64,000 nt of DNA from assembly GCF_900111235.1 (NCBI RefSeq), contig NZ_FOJI01000016.1:1-64000 (forward strand). Reading direction: 5' to 3'. Shown in pieces: positions 44,435-53,900 of this stretch (position 1 is the first letter of the stretch; every line of letters begins with the position of its first letter). Below the pieces are notes generated by a model. The model had not been told where the DNA came from and searched no databases. It worked only from the letters and a program-made list of their open reading frames with translations. The position numbers were made by a program, and so were the translations under genes. Source of the stretch: [Clostridium] fimetarium (GTDB lineage Bacteria; Bacillota; Clostridia; Lachnospirales; Lachnospiraceae).

Positions 44435-46282
44435 TTAGCGAACTCTTCCGCCACCTTGTGGAGCGCCGCCCATTCCACCATTCGTTGTTCCTGTTGTAAT
44501 TCCACTTTCATTCATATTAGTAATTGCAGTTGATATTGTTGCCGTTACGATATCTTTGCCAGCATTTGTAATTGTATATGCACTTCCAGTTTTAATTGCT
44601 GCTGTATAAACAACAACACTAGCATATGTTTTTGATGGTGTATATTCAAATACTGTATTACCACTTGAATCTTTTATTGTATAAATAGATTTTGCTGCTT
44701 TTGCTGTTGAAAATATCATTAATATTGTAACTCCATTTGTTGCAGTGGAAGGAGCTTGTGCCATTCCGCTTGAACCAGCAGCAACTAATGTACCGCCTGA
44801 AATCGTGAAGGTACTGTCATAATCTAGTGGACCATTTCCATTATCGGTAGGTCCATCTACACAAACAGTTCCGCCTGTCATAGCCATAGCACCATTTGAA
44901 TCAAGGCCATCACCTCCAGCATTAACATATAGCGTTCCACCATTTATATTTACTTTACAACTTGAGGTTGAAGCAGAAGCCTGCCCTCCAAAGCCACCTG
45001 TGCTTGAAGAACTTCCATCAGATGCATTTAATCCATCATCGCTGGAAACAAGCTTGATATCCCCTCCGTTAATTGTGATTGTTGTACCCTCAAGACCTTC
45101 GTAACAGGTTGTGATATTAATAGTTCCACCATCGATTTGAACCAAATTATCTGCATGAATAGCGTCATCGCCTGTAGCTATTTCAAATGTGCCACCGCTT
45201 ACAAGTGCCGTGCCAGAGGTGTGAAGAGAATCGTCTTGTGCATTAATTGTAAATAGACCACCACTTACATATAAATAATTGGTTGCTTTAAGTGCCTTCA
45301 TACTATCTGAATCACCAGTGGTAGCTGTTGTAGCGGTCGTTGTTGTTTTACCCATCATATTAGGCATATTGGATTCGGTCTTTGCTTTGGCAGCTGTACT
45401 TCCACCACCAGTCTTGATTGTAAACGTACCACCTTCAATTTTTAGAATGTTTTCAGCTTGAATCGCATCATTTTTTGAAGTAATAGTAATTGTTCCGTTG
45501 TTGATTAAGATATCACCTTTTGTTGTATCAGTGTCATAAGTTGATTTCAAACCGTCACCACCAGAATTTATTATTAGGGTACCATTATATATATTTAGCA
45601 AATCTTTACCGATTATACCATCATCAGTAGCTGTAATATTGAGGTCACCAGAGATCATAATCAAACTATCTTTTGAAGTGATACCATCATTGTAACCTGC
45701 ATTAACCGTTAATTTTCCAGAACCATTGATTACCATGTCAGCAGTTGAGTAGATTGCGGCTGAATACTCTTCATCAGCGGTAGCAGTCCTTGCTTTGTCT
45801 GTAACCGTATTTGTAGTTCCCTCAGCGATTGTAAGTAAGACTTTCTTTGCTTCAATCACATTAATCGGTGCCGTTTTTGAATTCGTAATATTAGCATTGT
45901 TTAAGATGATTCTTACTGTTCCTTTGTCTGTCGCATTTACTACTATCTGACCTTCACTAATTGTTCCTGACACAACATAGGTACCTGCTTGCGTAATGGT
46001 CACTACCGAGCCGCTTGCAGTTGCACCACTTCCAGATACCGAAGCACTTGAATTGCTTAAAGTAATGTGAGTAGCTGAACTGTCAGTCCAAGTTGATACA
46101 AAATCTTCATCATCATAGGTGGGTGTAAGATTCTGCGTATTTGTTGATTCTACAATTTGAGTAGCTGAAACAGTTGTATCACTAACACTGTTACTATCCG
46201 TAGTGGATTTACAACCGATCAAACTAAAAGCAGCTAAAGCACATATTAAAAGTAATGCACTAAATCGCCTTATATTTCTCAT
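44435..46282 (-). CDS. Cthe_2159-type carbohydrate-binding lipoprotein
   Basis: About 615 residues. A lipoprotein signal (LLLICALAAFSLIGC) ends at the lipidated Cys, about residue 24. The body is a series of beta-helix rungs with recurring phrases such as INGGTLYVNAGGDGLDSNG, ISGDLNITATDDGI and VSGGTFEIATGDDAIH, rich in Gly-Asp turns that probably bind calcium. Clostridial Cthe_2159 is a beta-helix protein binding cellulose and polygalacturonate; that ligand is inferred here. The end is Gly-rich (GGMGGAPQGGGRVR). AGGAG precedes the ATG at 46282; the longer frame lacks a ribosome site. Confidence 0.82.
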   Translation of the reverse strand: MRNIRRFSALLLICALAAFSLIGCKSTTDSNSVSDTTVSATQIVESTNTQNLTPTYDDEDFVSTWTDSSATHITLSNSSASVSGSGATASGSVVTITQAGTYVVSGTISEGQIVVNATDKGTVRIILNNANITNSKTAPINVIEAKKVLLTIAEGTTNTVTDKARTATADEEYSAAIYSTADMVINGSGKLTVNAGYNDGITSKDSLIMISGDLNITATDDGIIGKDLLNIYNGTLIINSGGDGLKSTYDTDTTKGDILINNGTITITSKNDAIQAENILKIEGGTFTIKTGGGSTAAKAKTESNMPNMMGKTTTTATTATTGDSDSMKALKATNYLYVSGGLFTINAQDDSLHTSGTALVSGGTFEIATGDDAIHADNLVQIDGGTINITTCYEGLEGTTITINGGDIKLVSSDDGLNASDGSSSSTGGFGGQASASTSSCKVNINGGTLYVNAGGDGLDSNGAMAMTGGTVCVDGPTDNGNGPLDYDSTFTISGGTLVAAGSSGMAQAPSTATNGVTILMIFSTAKAAKSIYTIKDSSGNTVFEYTPSKTYASVVVYTAAIKTGSAYTITNAGKDIVTATISTAITNMNESGITTGTTNGGMGGAPQGGGRVR

Positions 46283-46462
46283 ATAAACTCCTATCTGTCC
46301 TTTTTTGCGGACAATCAAATAAGGGATGTGAAAAACACTAGTTTTATTTTTCACTTTATTACATTCCTTATATGTTTCGTATATATGGATTTTACAATTT
46401 ATCATTGTAACAAATGTGACTAAATTGTGGAATCAATGTGAATTTTTTTTTGAAGTAATTTT

Positions 46463-46603
46463 CTATTGTTCTGATAAAAAGACATTTGGACTATTAGAAT
46501 CGTATATACAGACTCTATATTCTAAAGGATTATTCATATCTCTATAAACATTTGTTACAACAATCGCATGACCTTTACCAGTAAGAACAACTGCTAATAC
46601 TCC
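46463..46603 (-). pseudogene. 3' remnant of a C39/papain-like cysteine peptidase gene
   Basis: A 46-codon frame without a proper start, running directly from an upstream stop. It reads GHAIVVTNVYRD, then YRVCIYDSNSPN before a TAG. That is the catalytic-His strand and the following YD-N-P block typical of C39-like or papain-like peptidase domains. The catalytic Cys half is missing. Its first codons overlap the end of the radical SAM gene in another frame. I infer a deletion that removed the 5' part. Confidence 0.5.
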
Positions 46604-47565
46604 CTATTTGTATGTTTCGATTTTTTGCTGTTTGAATTCTTTGAAATTTCATGGCAGATATCGCAAGGTGTATAAAATTTTGAACTATCAATGTTCATAC
46701 CATTGTTATTGGCACATGTTAAAAGTTCGCTAATGCCTCCATGTAATAATGCATTTGTATATGGATTCCTAAATGGATCATAATTACTAATAATATCGAG
46801 AATATGTTGTTTTCTTATATTTCCAATAGGAAAACTACATACGATTATATCTCCATTTGGATTCACGGATATTTGATTGATTTCTGTTAATTTTGAGGTG
46901 TATGGTGCCTGACCACACTTGAAATTCATATCAATAGGTTGCTTTTTAAAATATTGAGAAAGGTATTTTAAAGCGTTTCCAGCTGGAAATATATTATTTC
47001 CGGAACTCACTTTTAACTTTAATTCATCAAAATAAGAAATACATTCTTTTGTTTTTCTATTATATGAATTATCATTTTCTTCATTAATTACCCATGCTGG
47101 ATGTAAACGTAATTTATTCTGATAAATTTTATTTAATGCTTCAGCAAACATATAAACTTTCGGCAATGGGATAAATTCTTCATGAAAACAATCTACAGAG
47201 AGCATTATATCATTGACACCACTATCTACTAATAAAGCAGCAACATTGTTGATTTTTTCATTATCCTTTGAAAAAAATCCATTAGTAATAATTTGGCGAA
47301 CAGGAATGTCACATTCTTTCGCCTTTTTATGTATTGCACATGTGATATCAGGAACCAACAATGGTTCCCCTCCAAATGTCATAACTGATTCTATTTCGAA
47401 CACTTTTGACAGTTCCTCTAACAAATCAGTTGCACTATCAATATCCAAACTTTCATTTCCTTTTTCATCACCAACAGAGCAATGCTTACATTTGCTAGTG
47501 CAACAATGCGTAACCGTAAATTCAACTCTCTTCACGTTTTTAATATATTCATTTATCTTTTCCAT
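46594..47565 (-). CDS. Radical SAM protein with C-terminal cysteine domain
   Basis: About 323 residues. EFTVTHCCTSKCKHCSVGD carries the CxxxCxxC cluster motif (about 19-26), and MTFGGEPLLVPDI follows as the GGE SAM-binding element. The C-terminal part has further cysteines (FKCGQAPYTSKL, ISVNPNGDIIVCSFPIGNI and TPCDICHEI), the layout of SPASM/twitch domains that hold extra 4Fe-4S clusters. These enzymes modify peptides, proteins or cofactors. No RiPP precursor is visible nearby. GGGGG precedes the ATG at 47565. Gene tip overlaps a peptidase remnant. Confidence 0.82.
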   Translation of the reverse strand: MEKINEYIKNVKRVEFTVTHCCTSKCKHCSVGDEKGNESLDIDSATDLLEELSKVFEIESVMTFGGEPLLVPDITCAIHKKAKECDIPVRQIITNGFFSKDNEKINNVAALLVDSGVNDIMLSVDCFHEEFIPLPKVYMFAEALNKIYQNKLRLHPAWVINEENDNSYNRKTKECISYFDELKLKVSSGNNIFPAGNALKYLSQYFKKQPIDMNFKCGQAPYTSKLTEINQISVNPNGDIIVCSFPIGNIRKQHILDIISNYDPFRNPYTNALLHGGISELLTCANNNGMNIDSSKFYTPCDICHEISKNSNSKKSKHTNREY

Positions 47566-47885
47566 TACAAATCCCCCCATCTCCTAATCCCCTGTTCTTC
47601 TGTTCGCCCGGGCGACCGCCTCCGGCGGTACGCCAACTTTCATCCGTCAGCCACAAAGCAAACTTAGCCCCTAATCGCTACTAATGCAGTACGTTGCATC
47701 AACGCGCAGACACGGGGGCCATCTAGTTATGCTAAGTACGTAGTTTAACGGACACGGCTGCAAATATGTGTGCAGCCAGCCGACACCGCAGGTGTCAGGC
47801 TGAGTCGCATACATATTTGCAGCCGTGTCCGTTAATCGAAGTATGTGCATAACTAGATGGCCCCCATGTCGTCCGTCCCACCAAC
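47566..47885. other. Gene-free, GC-rich spacer between radical SAM gene and ilvA
   Basis: About 320 bp. From 47605 it is markedly richer in G and C than the window, with CGCCCGGGCG and the hairpin ACCGCCTCCGGCGGT near 47605-47632. The rest is the nested palindrome at 47714-47865. No open frame with a ribosome site is seen. Confidence 0.5.
47714..47865. repeat. Nested 152-bp GC-rich palindrome
   Basis: Outer arms 47714-47732 (GGGGGCCATCTAGTTATGC) and 47847-47865 are perfect reverse complements. After an unpaired 11-12 nt on each side, inner arms 47745-47773 and 47807-47835 pair over 29 nt with one mismatch (TTAACGGACACGGCTGCAAA at their start). The centre, 47774-47806, holds CAGCCGACACC-GCA-GGTGTCAGGCTG. 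It lies just after the ilvA stop. Confidence 0.85.
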
Positions 47886-49097
47886 CTACAAATTAGTCTT
47901 CACAATCCGTGGACGAAGCCCATTTTCTTCTAGCTTTTCAACAATTTCATTTTTATGTTCATGACCAAATGCCTCAAGCGTAATTCTAAGCTCAACTGCA
48001 GCATTTCTATTGATGCTTACAAACTGATTGTGTTCAAGTTTTACAACATTGCCTTTTGCTTTTGCAATAATATCAGCAACACGAACAAGTTCACCTGGTT
48101 TATCTGGAAGAAGAACGGAAACTGTGAAGATTCTATCTCTTTGAATCAGACCATGCTGAACGATTGATGACATTGTAATAACATCCATGTTCCCACCACT
48201 AAGGATAGAAACAATCTTTTTATCTTTCACTTCAAGATGTTTGATAGCAGCTACGGTCAAAAGTCCTGAGTTTTCTACAATCATTTTATGATTTTCTACC
48301 ATATCGAGGAAAGCAACAATTAACTCTTCATCTTCAATTGTTATGATATCATCTAAGTTTTGTTGGAGGTATGGAAATAACTTCTTACCTGGAGTTTGAA
48401 CAGCAGTACCATCTGCAATTGTACAAACATTTTGTAAAGTTACAACTTCACCAGCGTTAAGTGATTCCTGTAGACAATTAGCGCCGGCAGGTTCAACACC
48501 GATTACTTTTATGTGAGGATTGAGAAGCTTTGCAAGTACAGAAACACCTGTTGCTAATCCGCCGCCACCAACTGGTACTAATATGTAATCAACTGTAGGT
48601 AATTCATTAATAATCTCCATTGCAATTGAACCTTGACCAGTTGCAACATCCAAATCATCAAATGGATGAATAAATGTAAGTCCTTTTTCTTTCGCAAGTG
48701 ATAACGCATATTCACATGATTCATCATATACATTTCCGTATAATATAACCTCAGCACCATAACTCTTAGTTCTGTTTACCTTGATTAGTGGAGTTGTAGT
48801 TGGCATAACGATGATAGCTTTCGCGCCATAGATTTTGGCTGCATAGGCTACACCTTGTGCGTGATTCCCAGCAGATGCTGTAATTAATCCTTTTGCACGT
48901 TCTTCATCTGTAAGTGTACTGATTTTGTAATAAGCGCCTCTTACCTTATAAGCCCCTGTATATTGCATGTTTTCCGGCTTGAAATAAATACTATTTCCGC
49001 TTTGTGCACTAAAATATTCACTGTAGACAAGATTCGTCTGGAGTGTAACCTCTTTTACTTTTTCTGCAGCCTCTTCAAATTTTTTTAAAGTTAACAT
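47886..49097 (-). CDS. ilvA: Threonine ammonia-lyase with ACT domain
   Basis: 403 residues. The PLP lysine is in GAYKVRGAYYK, SAGNHAQGVAYAA binds substrate carboxylate, and VPVGGGGLATG the PLP phosphate. A C-terminal ACT domain (FTVSVLLPDKPGELVRVADII) is about half the size of the E. coli IlvA regulatory part, so this is the short type shared by anaerobic deaminases. It makes 2-oxobutyrate for isoleucine or for catabolism; the single ACT domain does not settle which. AGGAAGG precedes the ATG. No other ilv gene is near. Confidence 0.92.
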   Translation of the reverse strand: MLTLKKFEEAAEKVKEVTLQTNLVYSEYFSAQSGNSIYFKPENMQYTGAYKVRGAYYKISTLTDEERAKGLITASAGNHAQGVAYAAKIYGAKAIIVMPTTTPLIKVNRTKSYGAEVILYGNVYDESCEYALSLAKEKGLTFIHPFDDLDVATGQGSIAMEIINELPTVDYILVPVGGGGLATGVSVLAKLLNPHIKVIGVEPAGANCLQESLNAGEVVTLQNVCTIADGTAVQTPGKKLFPYLQQNLDDIITIEDEELIVAFLDMVENHKMIVENSGLLTVAAIKHLEVKDKKIVSILSGGNMDVITMSSIVQHGLIQRDRIFTVSVLLPDKPGELVRVADIIAKAKGNVVKLEHNQFVSINRNAAVELRITLEAFGHEHKNEIVEKLEENGLRPRIVKTNL

Positions 49098-49210
49098 CCT
49101 AGATCTTCCTTCCTATTTGTAAGCAAATTGCTTGTTTTGTGATTTCTTTATGATAAAGCTATATCTAAGTTTATACTTCGATAGATACATAAACTATATT
49201 GTATTTACAG

Positions 49211-50227
49211 CTATTCTTCGTTTGATGCATCAAATAATGCATTTACAAAATCGTTTGAATTAAACTTTTGTAAGTCTTCCACTTTTTCGCCAACACCAAT
49301 GTATTTAACGGGGATTCCGTATTCTGCTTGAATTGCAATAGCAATACCGCCCTTTGCAGTTCCATCCATCTTCGTTAGAATGATTCCAGTAATATTCGTT
49401 ACTTCCTTGAATTCCTTAAGCTGAGACAATGCATTTTGACCAGTTGTACCATCAAGCACAATTAGATTTTCTCTGTATGCATCAGAATACTCTCTTTCAA
49501 TTACTCTGTCAATCTTTCCTAATTCGGCCATAAGATTCTTTTTATTATGAAGTCTTCCGGCTGTATCACATATAAGAACATCGGTTTTTCGGGCTTTTGC
49601 AGCGGCGATTGCATCAAATATAACCGCAGCTGGGTCAGACCCTTCATGCTGTGCAATGATCTCTGAATTCGTTCTGTGGGCCCATTCAGTTAACTGCTCA
49701 ATTGCAGCAGCTCTAAACGTATCTGCAGCTGCCATAAGCACTTTTTTGTTTTGTGATTTCAAAAGTCCAGCTAATTTACCAACAGAAGTCGTTTTACCAA
49801 CACCATTCACGCCAATCAACATAACGATTGATTTTTGATTTTCAAATTCGTAAGCATTTTCACCTAGATCCATACGCTCTTTGATACTCTCAATTAGGAG
49901 TGACTTGCATTCTTTGGGATCTTTGATTTTATTTGTTTTCACTTTTTCTTTTAAATCTTGAATGATAGCCATTGTTGCATGAACGCCAAGATCGCCCATA
50001 ATAAGCGTTTCTTCAAGTTCTTCATAAAAGTCATCATCGATAGTTGTAAATGCACTAAAAATATTATCTATTCCGGAAACAATGTTATTTCTGGTTTTTG
50101 AAAGCCCTTCTTTTAATTTTGTGAAGAAGCCTTTTTTAACTGGTTTTTGATCGATTTCGCTACTGATATCTTTAAAGTTACTATCACTAGTATCACTATC
50201 ACTAGAACTACTCAAATCTTCAAGCAT
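49211..50227 (-). CDS. ftsY: Signal recognition particle receptor FtsY
   Basis: About 338 residues. A short acidic, Ser/Asp-rich N terminus (SSSSDSDTSDSNF) replaces the long A domain. Then the N domain and the G domain with GVNGVGKTTSVGKLAGLL, DTAGRLHNKKNLM and TKMDGTAKGGIAI. It docks Ffh-ribosome complexes at the membrane. GGAGG directly abuts the ATG at 50233, so the ATG at 50227, six bases from it, is preferred. It is the last gene of the plsX-acpP-rnc-smc-ftsY unit. Confidence 0.96.
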   Translation of the reverse strand: MLEDLSSSSDSDTSDSNFKDISSEIDQKPVKKGFFTKLKEGLSKTRNNIVSGIDNIFSAFTTIDDDFYEELEETLIMGDLGVHATMAIIQDLKEKVKTNKIKDPKECKSLLIESIKERMDLGENAYEFENQKSIVMLIGVNGVGKTTSVGKLAGLLKSQNKKVLMAAADTFRAAAIEQLTEWAHRTNSEIIAQHEGSDPAAVIFDAIAAAKARKTDVLICDTAGRLHNKKNLMAELGKIDRVIEREYSDAYRENLIVLDGTTGQNALSQLKEFKEVTNITGIILTKMDGTAKGGIAIAIQAEYGIPVKYIGVGEKVEDLQKFNSNDFVNALFDASNEE

Positions 50228-50297
50228 TTTCATCCTCCGATATAAATTATGTGATTTATATATAAATATATATATGTATTTAAATTAGTCTCTAATA

Positions 50298-53200
50298 TTA
50301 GTCTTTCTTTGAATCAGCCTTATCTAAATCATCTACGATCAGATCAACTGATACTAAGGTTGAGATACCCTTTTCCTGCATTGTAATACCATAAAGCCTA
50401 TCTGCAGCGGCCATTGTACCACGTCTATGAGTGATAACAATAAATTGCGTATGTTTCGTAAGCTTATGTAAATAATTGGCATAACGAGCAACATTTGAGT
50501 CATCCAGAGCGGCTTCAATTTCATCTAATAGACAAAATGGTGAAGGCTTTAAGTTTTGGATTGCAAATAATAATGAAATTGCTGTAAGCGATTTTTCACC
50601 ACCAGACAACTGCATCATATTTTGGAGCTTTTTCCCAGGCGGTTGAGAAACAATTGTTATTCCTGCCTCAAGGATATCTTCTCCTTCAACGAGCTCGATA
50701 GTACCACGTCCACCACCAAATAACTCCTTAAACACTTTATCAAATTCATCTTTGATTTCATTGAATTTGGATTCAAACTGAATTCTCATTCCAGTATCAA
50801 GTTCTTCAATGATTTTAAGTAGTGTATTCTCTGCTTCAACCAAGTCATCTTGTTGCTTTTTCAAGAACTCATAACGCTCTGAAACATTTTTATACTCTTC
50901 AATCGAGTTGACATTCACATCACCTAATGATTTGATCGTATTTTTTAACTGATTAATCATCTTTTTAATTTCACTTAAATCGGTAAGGTTTTCATCACGC
51001 AACTTAGCAGCTAAACTAAATGTGATTTCATACTCGTTCCACATATAATCAATTTGAAATTCATAAGTTTCATCCAGCTTTTCTTTTTGTGAATTCAATC
51101 TAAAACACTCTTTATCCAAATTGCTGATTTGTTGACTAAGAGTCTCTCGCTTATCAAAAAATGCCTTGTGGCTGTTTTGAACCTTGTCTCGTTGTGTTTT
51201 AAATAAAATGGTTTTCTCTATACATTCGGTTATTTGCTTTTGGGCATCATTGATCGTTAGTTGAATAGTCTCTATTGATTTATTCTTTTCTGTGATTTCA
51301 TTTCCAGTTTCACCCATTCGACTCTGGAGTTCTGTAATTTCATCATGTAATTCCATAATTTCTAAATCTATACGATTCATATTTTCTTGAACAAATGAAT
51401 TTTTCTGCGCCAATTCTGAATATTCAATATGAATTGCTTCGACGCTGGAGCTATGTTTTGACTCATTCGATTTTTCTAACTCTAATTGTGCTGATAAATC
51501 ATTAATTGTAAATTCAGTATCACTCGTCTTAGAGTCCAACGCTTGCATATCATTATTTACAGCTAGCAGATTACCGTTGATCTCTTCGTTTTGTCGATCG
51601 ATTTCTGCTACTTCGTTTGCGCTATCACTATAAGATGCTATTATTTCATCTTTTTTTATAATAGCCTGCTTATAGTTCATTTCAATTGTGTTTTTGCTCA
51701 ATTGCTTTTCTCTAAGTCGTTTGTTGTTAATATCTAGTTGTTCTCTAATTTCAGAAACAGTTTTTTTGTTGTCAGCAAGAATCGCTTTCTGCTCTTCAAT
51801 GGACTTTGTTATCGCTACAACACTTACCTTTAATTCTTCAATTTCACGGCGACGTCCAAGTAAATTACTTGAGTTTTTAAATGCACCACCAGTCATTGAA
51901 CCACCTGGATTAAGTTGCTCGCCTTCTAACGTAACAATTTTAAGCGAATATTTGTATTTTTTAGCAATCATTAAAGCGTTATTAATATTGTCAACTACAA
52001 GGACTCTACCAAGTAGGTATTTTGCAAGATTTTCATATTCAAATGATACTTTTACCAGATTGCTTGCGATGCCAATAACGCCAGGTTCCTTAATGCAAGC
52101 ATCCTTTTCTAAAGTGTTTTTATTCGAAATAGAAGCCAATGGTAAAAAAGTAGCTCGTCCAAATTTGTTGACTTTCAAATATTCAATTAGGTTTTTAGCC
52201 GTTTGTTCATTATCTGTAACAATATTTTGAATTGTACCACCAAGTGCAGTTTCTATAGCAACTTCATACTTTTTCTCAACTTTAACGATATCTGCAATAA
52301 CACCTAGTATACCTGGTTTTGAAGATTTTAATTCCATAATCTTTCGAATACTATTACCGTATCCATCATATCGCTCTGTAATATTTCTTAAAGATTCAAG
52401 TGTAGATAAGTCTTTGTGATACTGCTGTTGTTTCTTATCAATCGTAGCAAGTAATTCAGTTATTTCAGACTTAATTTGAATTACTTTATCATCATAGTCT
52501 TTTATAATAACAGTTAGATCTTTTATATCATTATTAACTTGATTCAAATCATTAATTAAATCTTTGATTATAATGTTTTGACTGCCTTCTTCACTCTTGC
52601 CAGTAATAATTTTGCTATTTAGTTCAGATTTTCGAATATTAATCTGCTCAAGCATAGTCTGATAGCGTTGGTTTTTGGCTTTAACAGAAGATTTTTCATT
52701 CAGAATCTCGAAGATTTCATCTTTATTACTTTCAATATTCTTCGTTAGTTCTTCAATCGTTGCAACAATCGTGTTTCGAAAACGATTCGCGGTATCTTCT
52801 TTTTCGTTTATTTCCTGCAATTTTTTTGTGATTTCAGCTTTTTCTTCAGTGAATTTCTGATTGTTTTCTATACGTTTTGCAATATCATCATTGATTGAGG
52901 AAATTCGTTCACTAAAATGTTTGTCGTTGACCTGAATTGTTTTGATTTGCTCATTTAAGACATTAATCTGGCCTTCTAGACGGCCTTTCGCTAATTCTGA
53001 ATCAGACTGAAGTGATGCTGTCGTTTCAATATCATTATTAATCTGAGACAACTGTAATTCAGCTTGCTCATATTCGGATTTCGTGTTTTCATAAGATGAA
53101 TTAGCACTGTTAAGATCAGTGTTTGCAATTTCAAGCTTAATATTTAATTCAGCTAATACTGTTTTAATTCGATCAGATTCTAATAAAAATGAATTTACAT

Positions 53201-53876
53201 CATATACTTTAAGATTATCTTTTAATTTCAGATATTCTCTGGCCTTTTCAGACTGCTTTTCAAGTGGACCTACTTGTTTTTCAAGTTCCATAAAAATATC
53301 GTTCACACGTACTAAATTCGCTTTTTCATTTTCCAGCTTCTTTTGTGCGGTTTCTTTTCTTCGCTTAAACTTAACAATACCAGCTGCTTCGTCAAATAAT
53401 TCCCGACGTTCATCTGGTTTACCACTTAAAATCTTATCTATCTGACCCTGTCCAATAATGGAATAACCTTCTTTACCAATACCTGTATCATAGAATAGTT
53501 CATTGATATCTTTCAATCTACAGTTATGACCATTCAGTAAATATTCACTCTCGCCTGAACGAAACACGCGTCGTGTAACAATAACCTCATCATATTCAAC
53601 TTGAAGTGCATGATCAGAATTATCTAGTGTAATTGATACATAAGCATATCCAACGGGTTTCCTTGTTTCCGTTCCTGCAAAGATAATATCTTCCATCTTA
53701 GAACCACGAAGCTGCTTTGCACTCTGTTCACCAAGTACCCATCTAACCGCATCCGCAACATTACTCTTGCCGCTTCCATTCGGACCTACAATCCCTGTGA
53801 TACCATTGTGAAAATCGAATATAATCTTGTTGGCAAATGACTTAAAGCCCTGTACTTCTATACTTTTTAAATACAT
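50298..53876 (-). CDS. smc: Chromosome segregation protein SMC
   Basis: 1192 residues. The ABC head halves are at the ends: GITGIVGPNGSGKSNVADAV (Walker A, about 26-45), and LSGGEKSLTAISLLFAIQ with FCLLDEIEAALDDSN near the C terminus. Between lie two long antiparallel coiled coils broken by the hinge (about 515-680, GYGNSIRKIMELKSSKPGILG to GGSMTGGAFKNSSNL). With ScpAB it organises and segregates the origin region. GGGAG precedes the ATG; rnc is 24 bp upstream. Confidence 0.97.
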   Translation of the reverse strand: MYLKSIEVQGFKSFANKIIFDFHNGITGIVGPNGSGKSNVADAVRWVLGEQSAKQLRGSKMEDIIFAGTETRKPVGYAYVSITLDNSDHALQVEYDEVIVTRRVFRSGESEYLLNGHNCRLKDINELFYDTGIGKEGYSIIGQGQIDKILSGKPDERRELFDEAAGIVKFKRRKETAQKKLENEKANLVRVNDIFMELEKQVGPLEKQSEKAREYLKLKDNLKVYDVNSFLLESDRIKTVLAELNIKLEIANTDLNSANSSYENTKSEYEQAELQLSQINNDIETTASLQSDSELAKGRLEGQINVLNEQIKTIQVNDKHFSERISSINDDIAKRIENNQKFTEEKAEITKKLQEINEKEDTANRFRNTIVATIEELTKNIESNKDEIFEILNEKSSVKAKNQRYQTMLEQINIRKSELNSKIITGKSEEGSQNIIIKDLINDLNQVNNDIKDLTVIIKDYDDKVIQIKSEITELLATIDKKQQQYHKDLSTLESLRNITERYDGYGNSIRKIMELKSSKPGILGVIADIVKVEKKYEVAIETALGGTIQNIVTDNEQTAKNLIEYLKVNKFGRATFLPLASISNKNTLEKDACIKEPGVIGIASNLVKVSFEYENLAKYLLGRVLVVDNINNALMIAKKYKYSLKIVTLEGEQLNPGGSMTGGAFKNSSNLLGRRREIEELKVSVVAITKSIEEQKAILADNKKTVSEIREQLDINNKRLREKQLSKNTIEMNYKQAIIKKDEIIASYSDSANEVAEIDRQNEEINGNLLAVNNDMQALDSKTSDTEFTINDLSAQLELEKSNESKHSSSVEAIHIEYSELAQKNSFVQENMNRIDLEIMELHDEITELQSRMGETGNEITEKNKSIETIQLTINDAQKQITECIEKTILFKTQRDKVQNSHKAFFDKRETLSQQISNLDKECFRLNSQKEKLDETYEFQIDYMWNEYEITFSLAAKLRDENLTDLSEIKKMINQLKNTIKSLGDVNVNSIEEYKNVSERYEFLKKQQDDLVEAENTLLKIIEELDTGMRIQFESKFNEIKDEFDKVFKELFGGGRGTIELVEGEDILEAGITIVSQPPGKKLQNMMQLSGGEKSLTAISLLFAIQNLKPSPFCLLDEIEAALDDSNVARYANYLHKLTKHTQFIVITHRRGTMAAADRLYGITMQEKGISTLVSVDLIVDDLDKADSKKD

Positions 53877-53900
53877 ATATATCTTGCTCCCATCTGCCGC

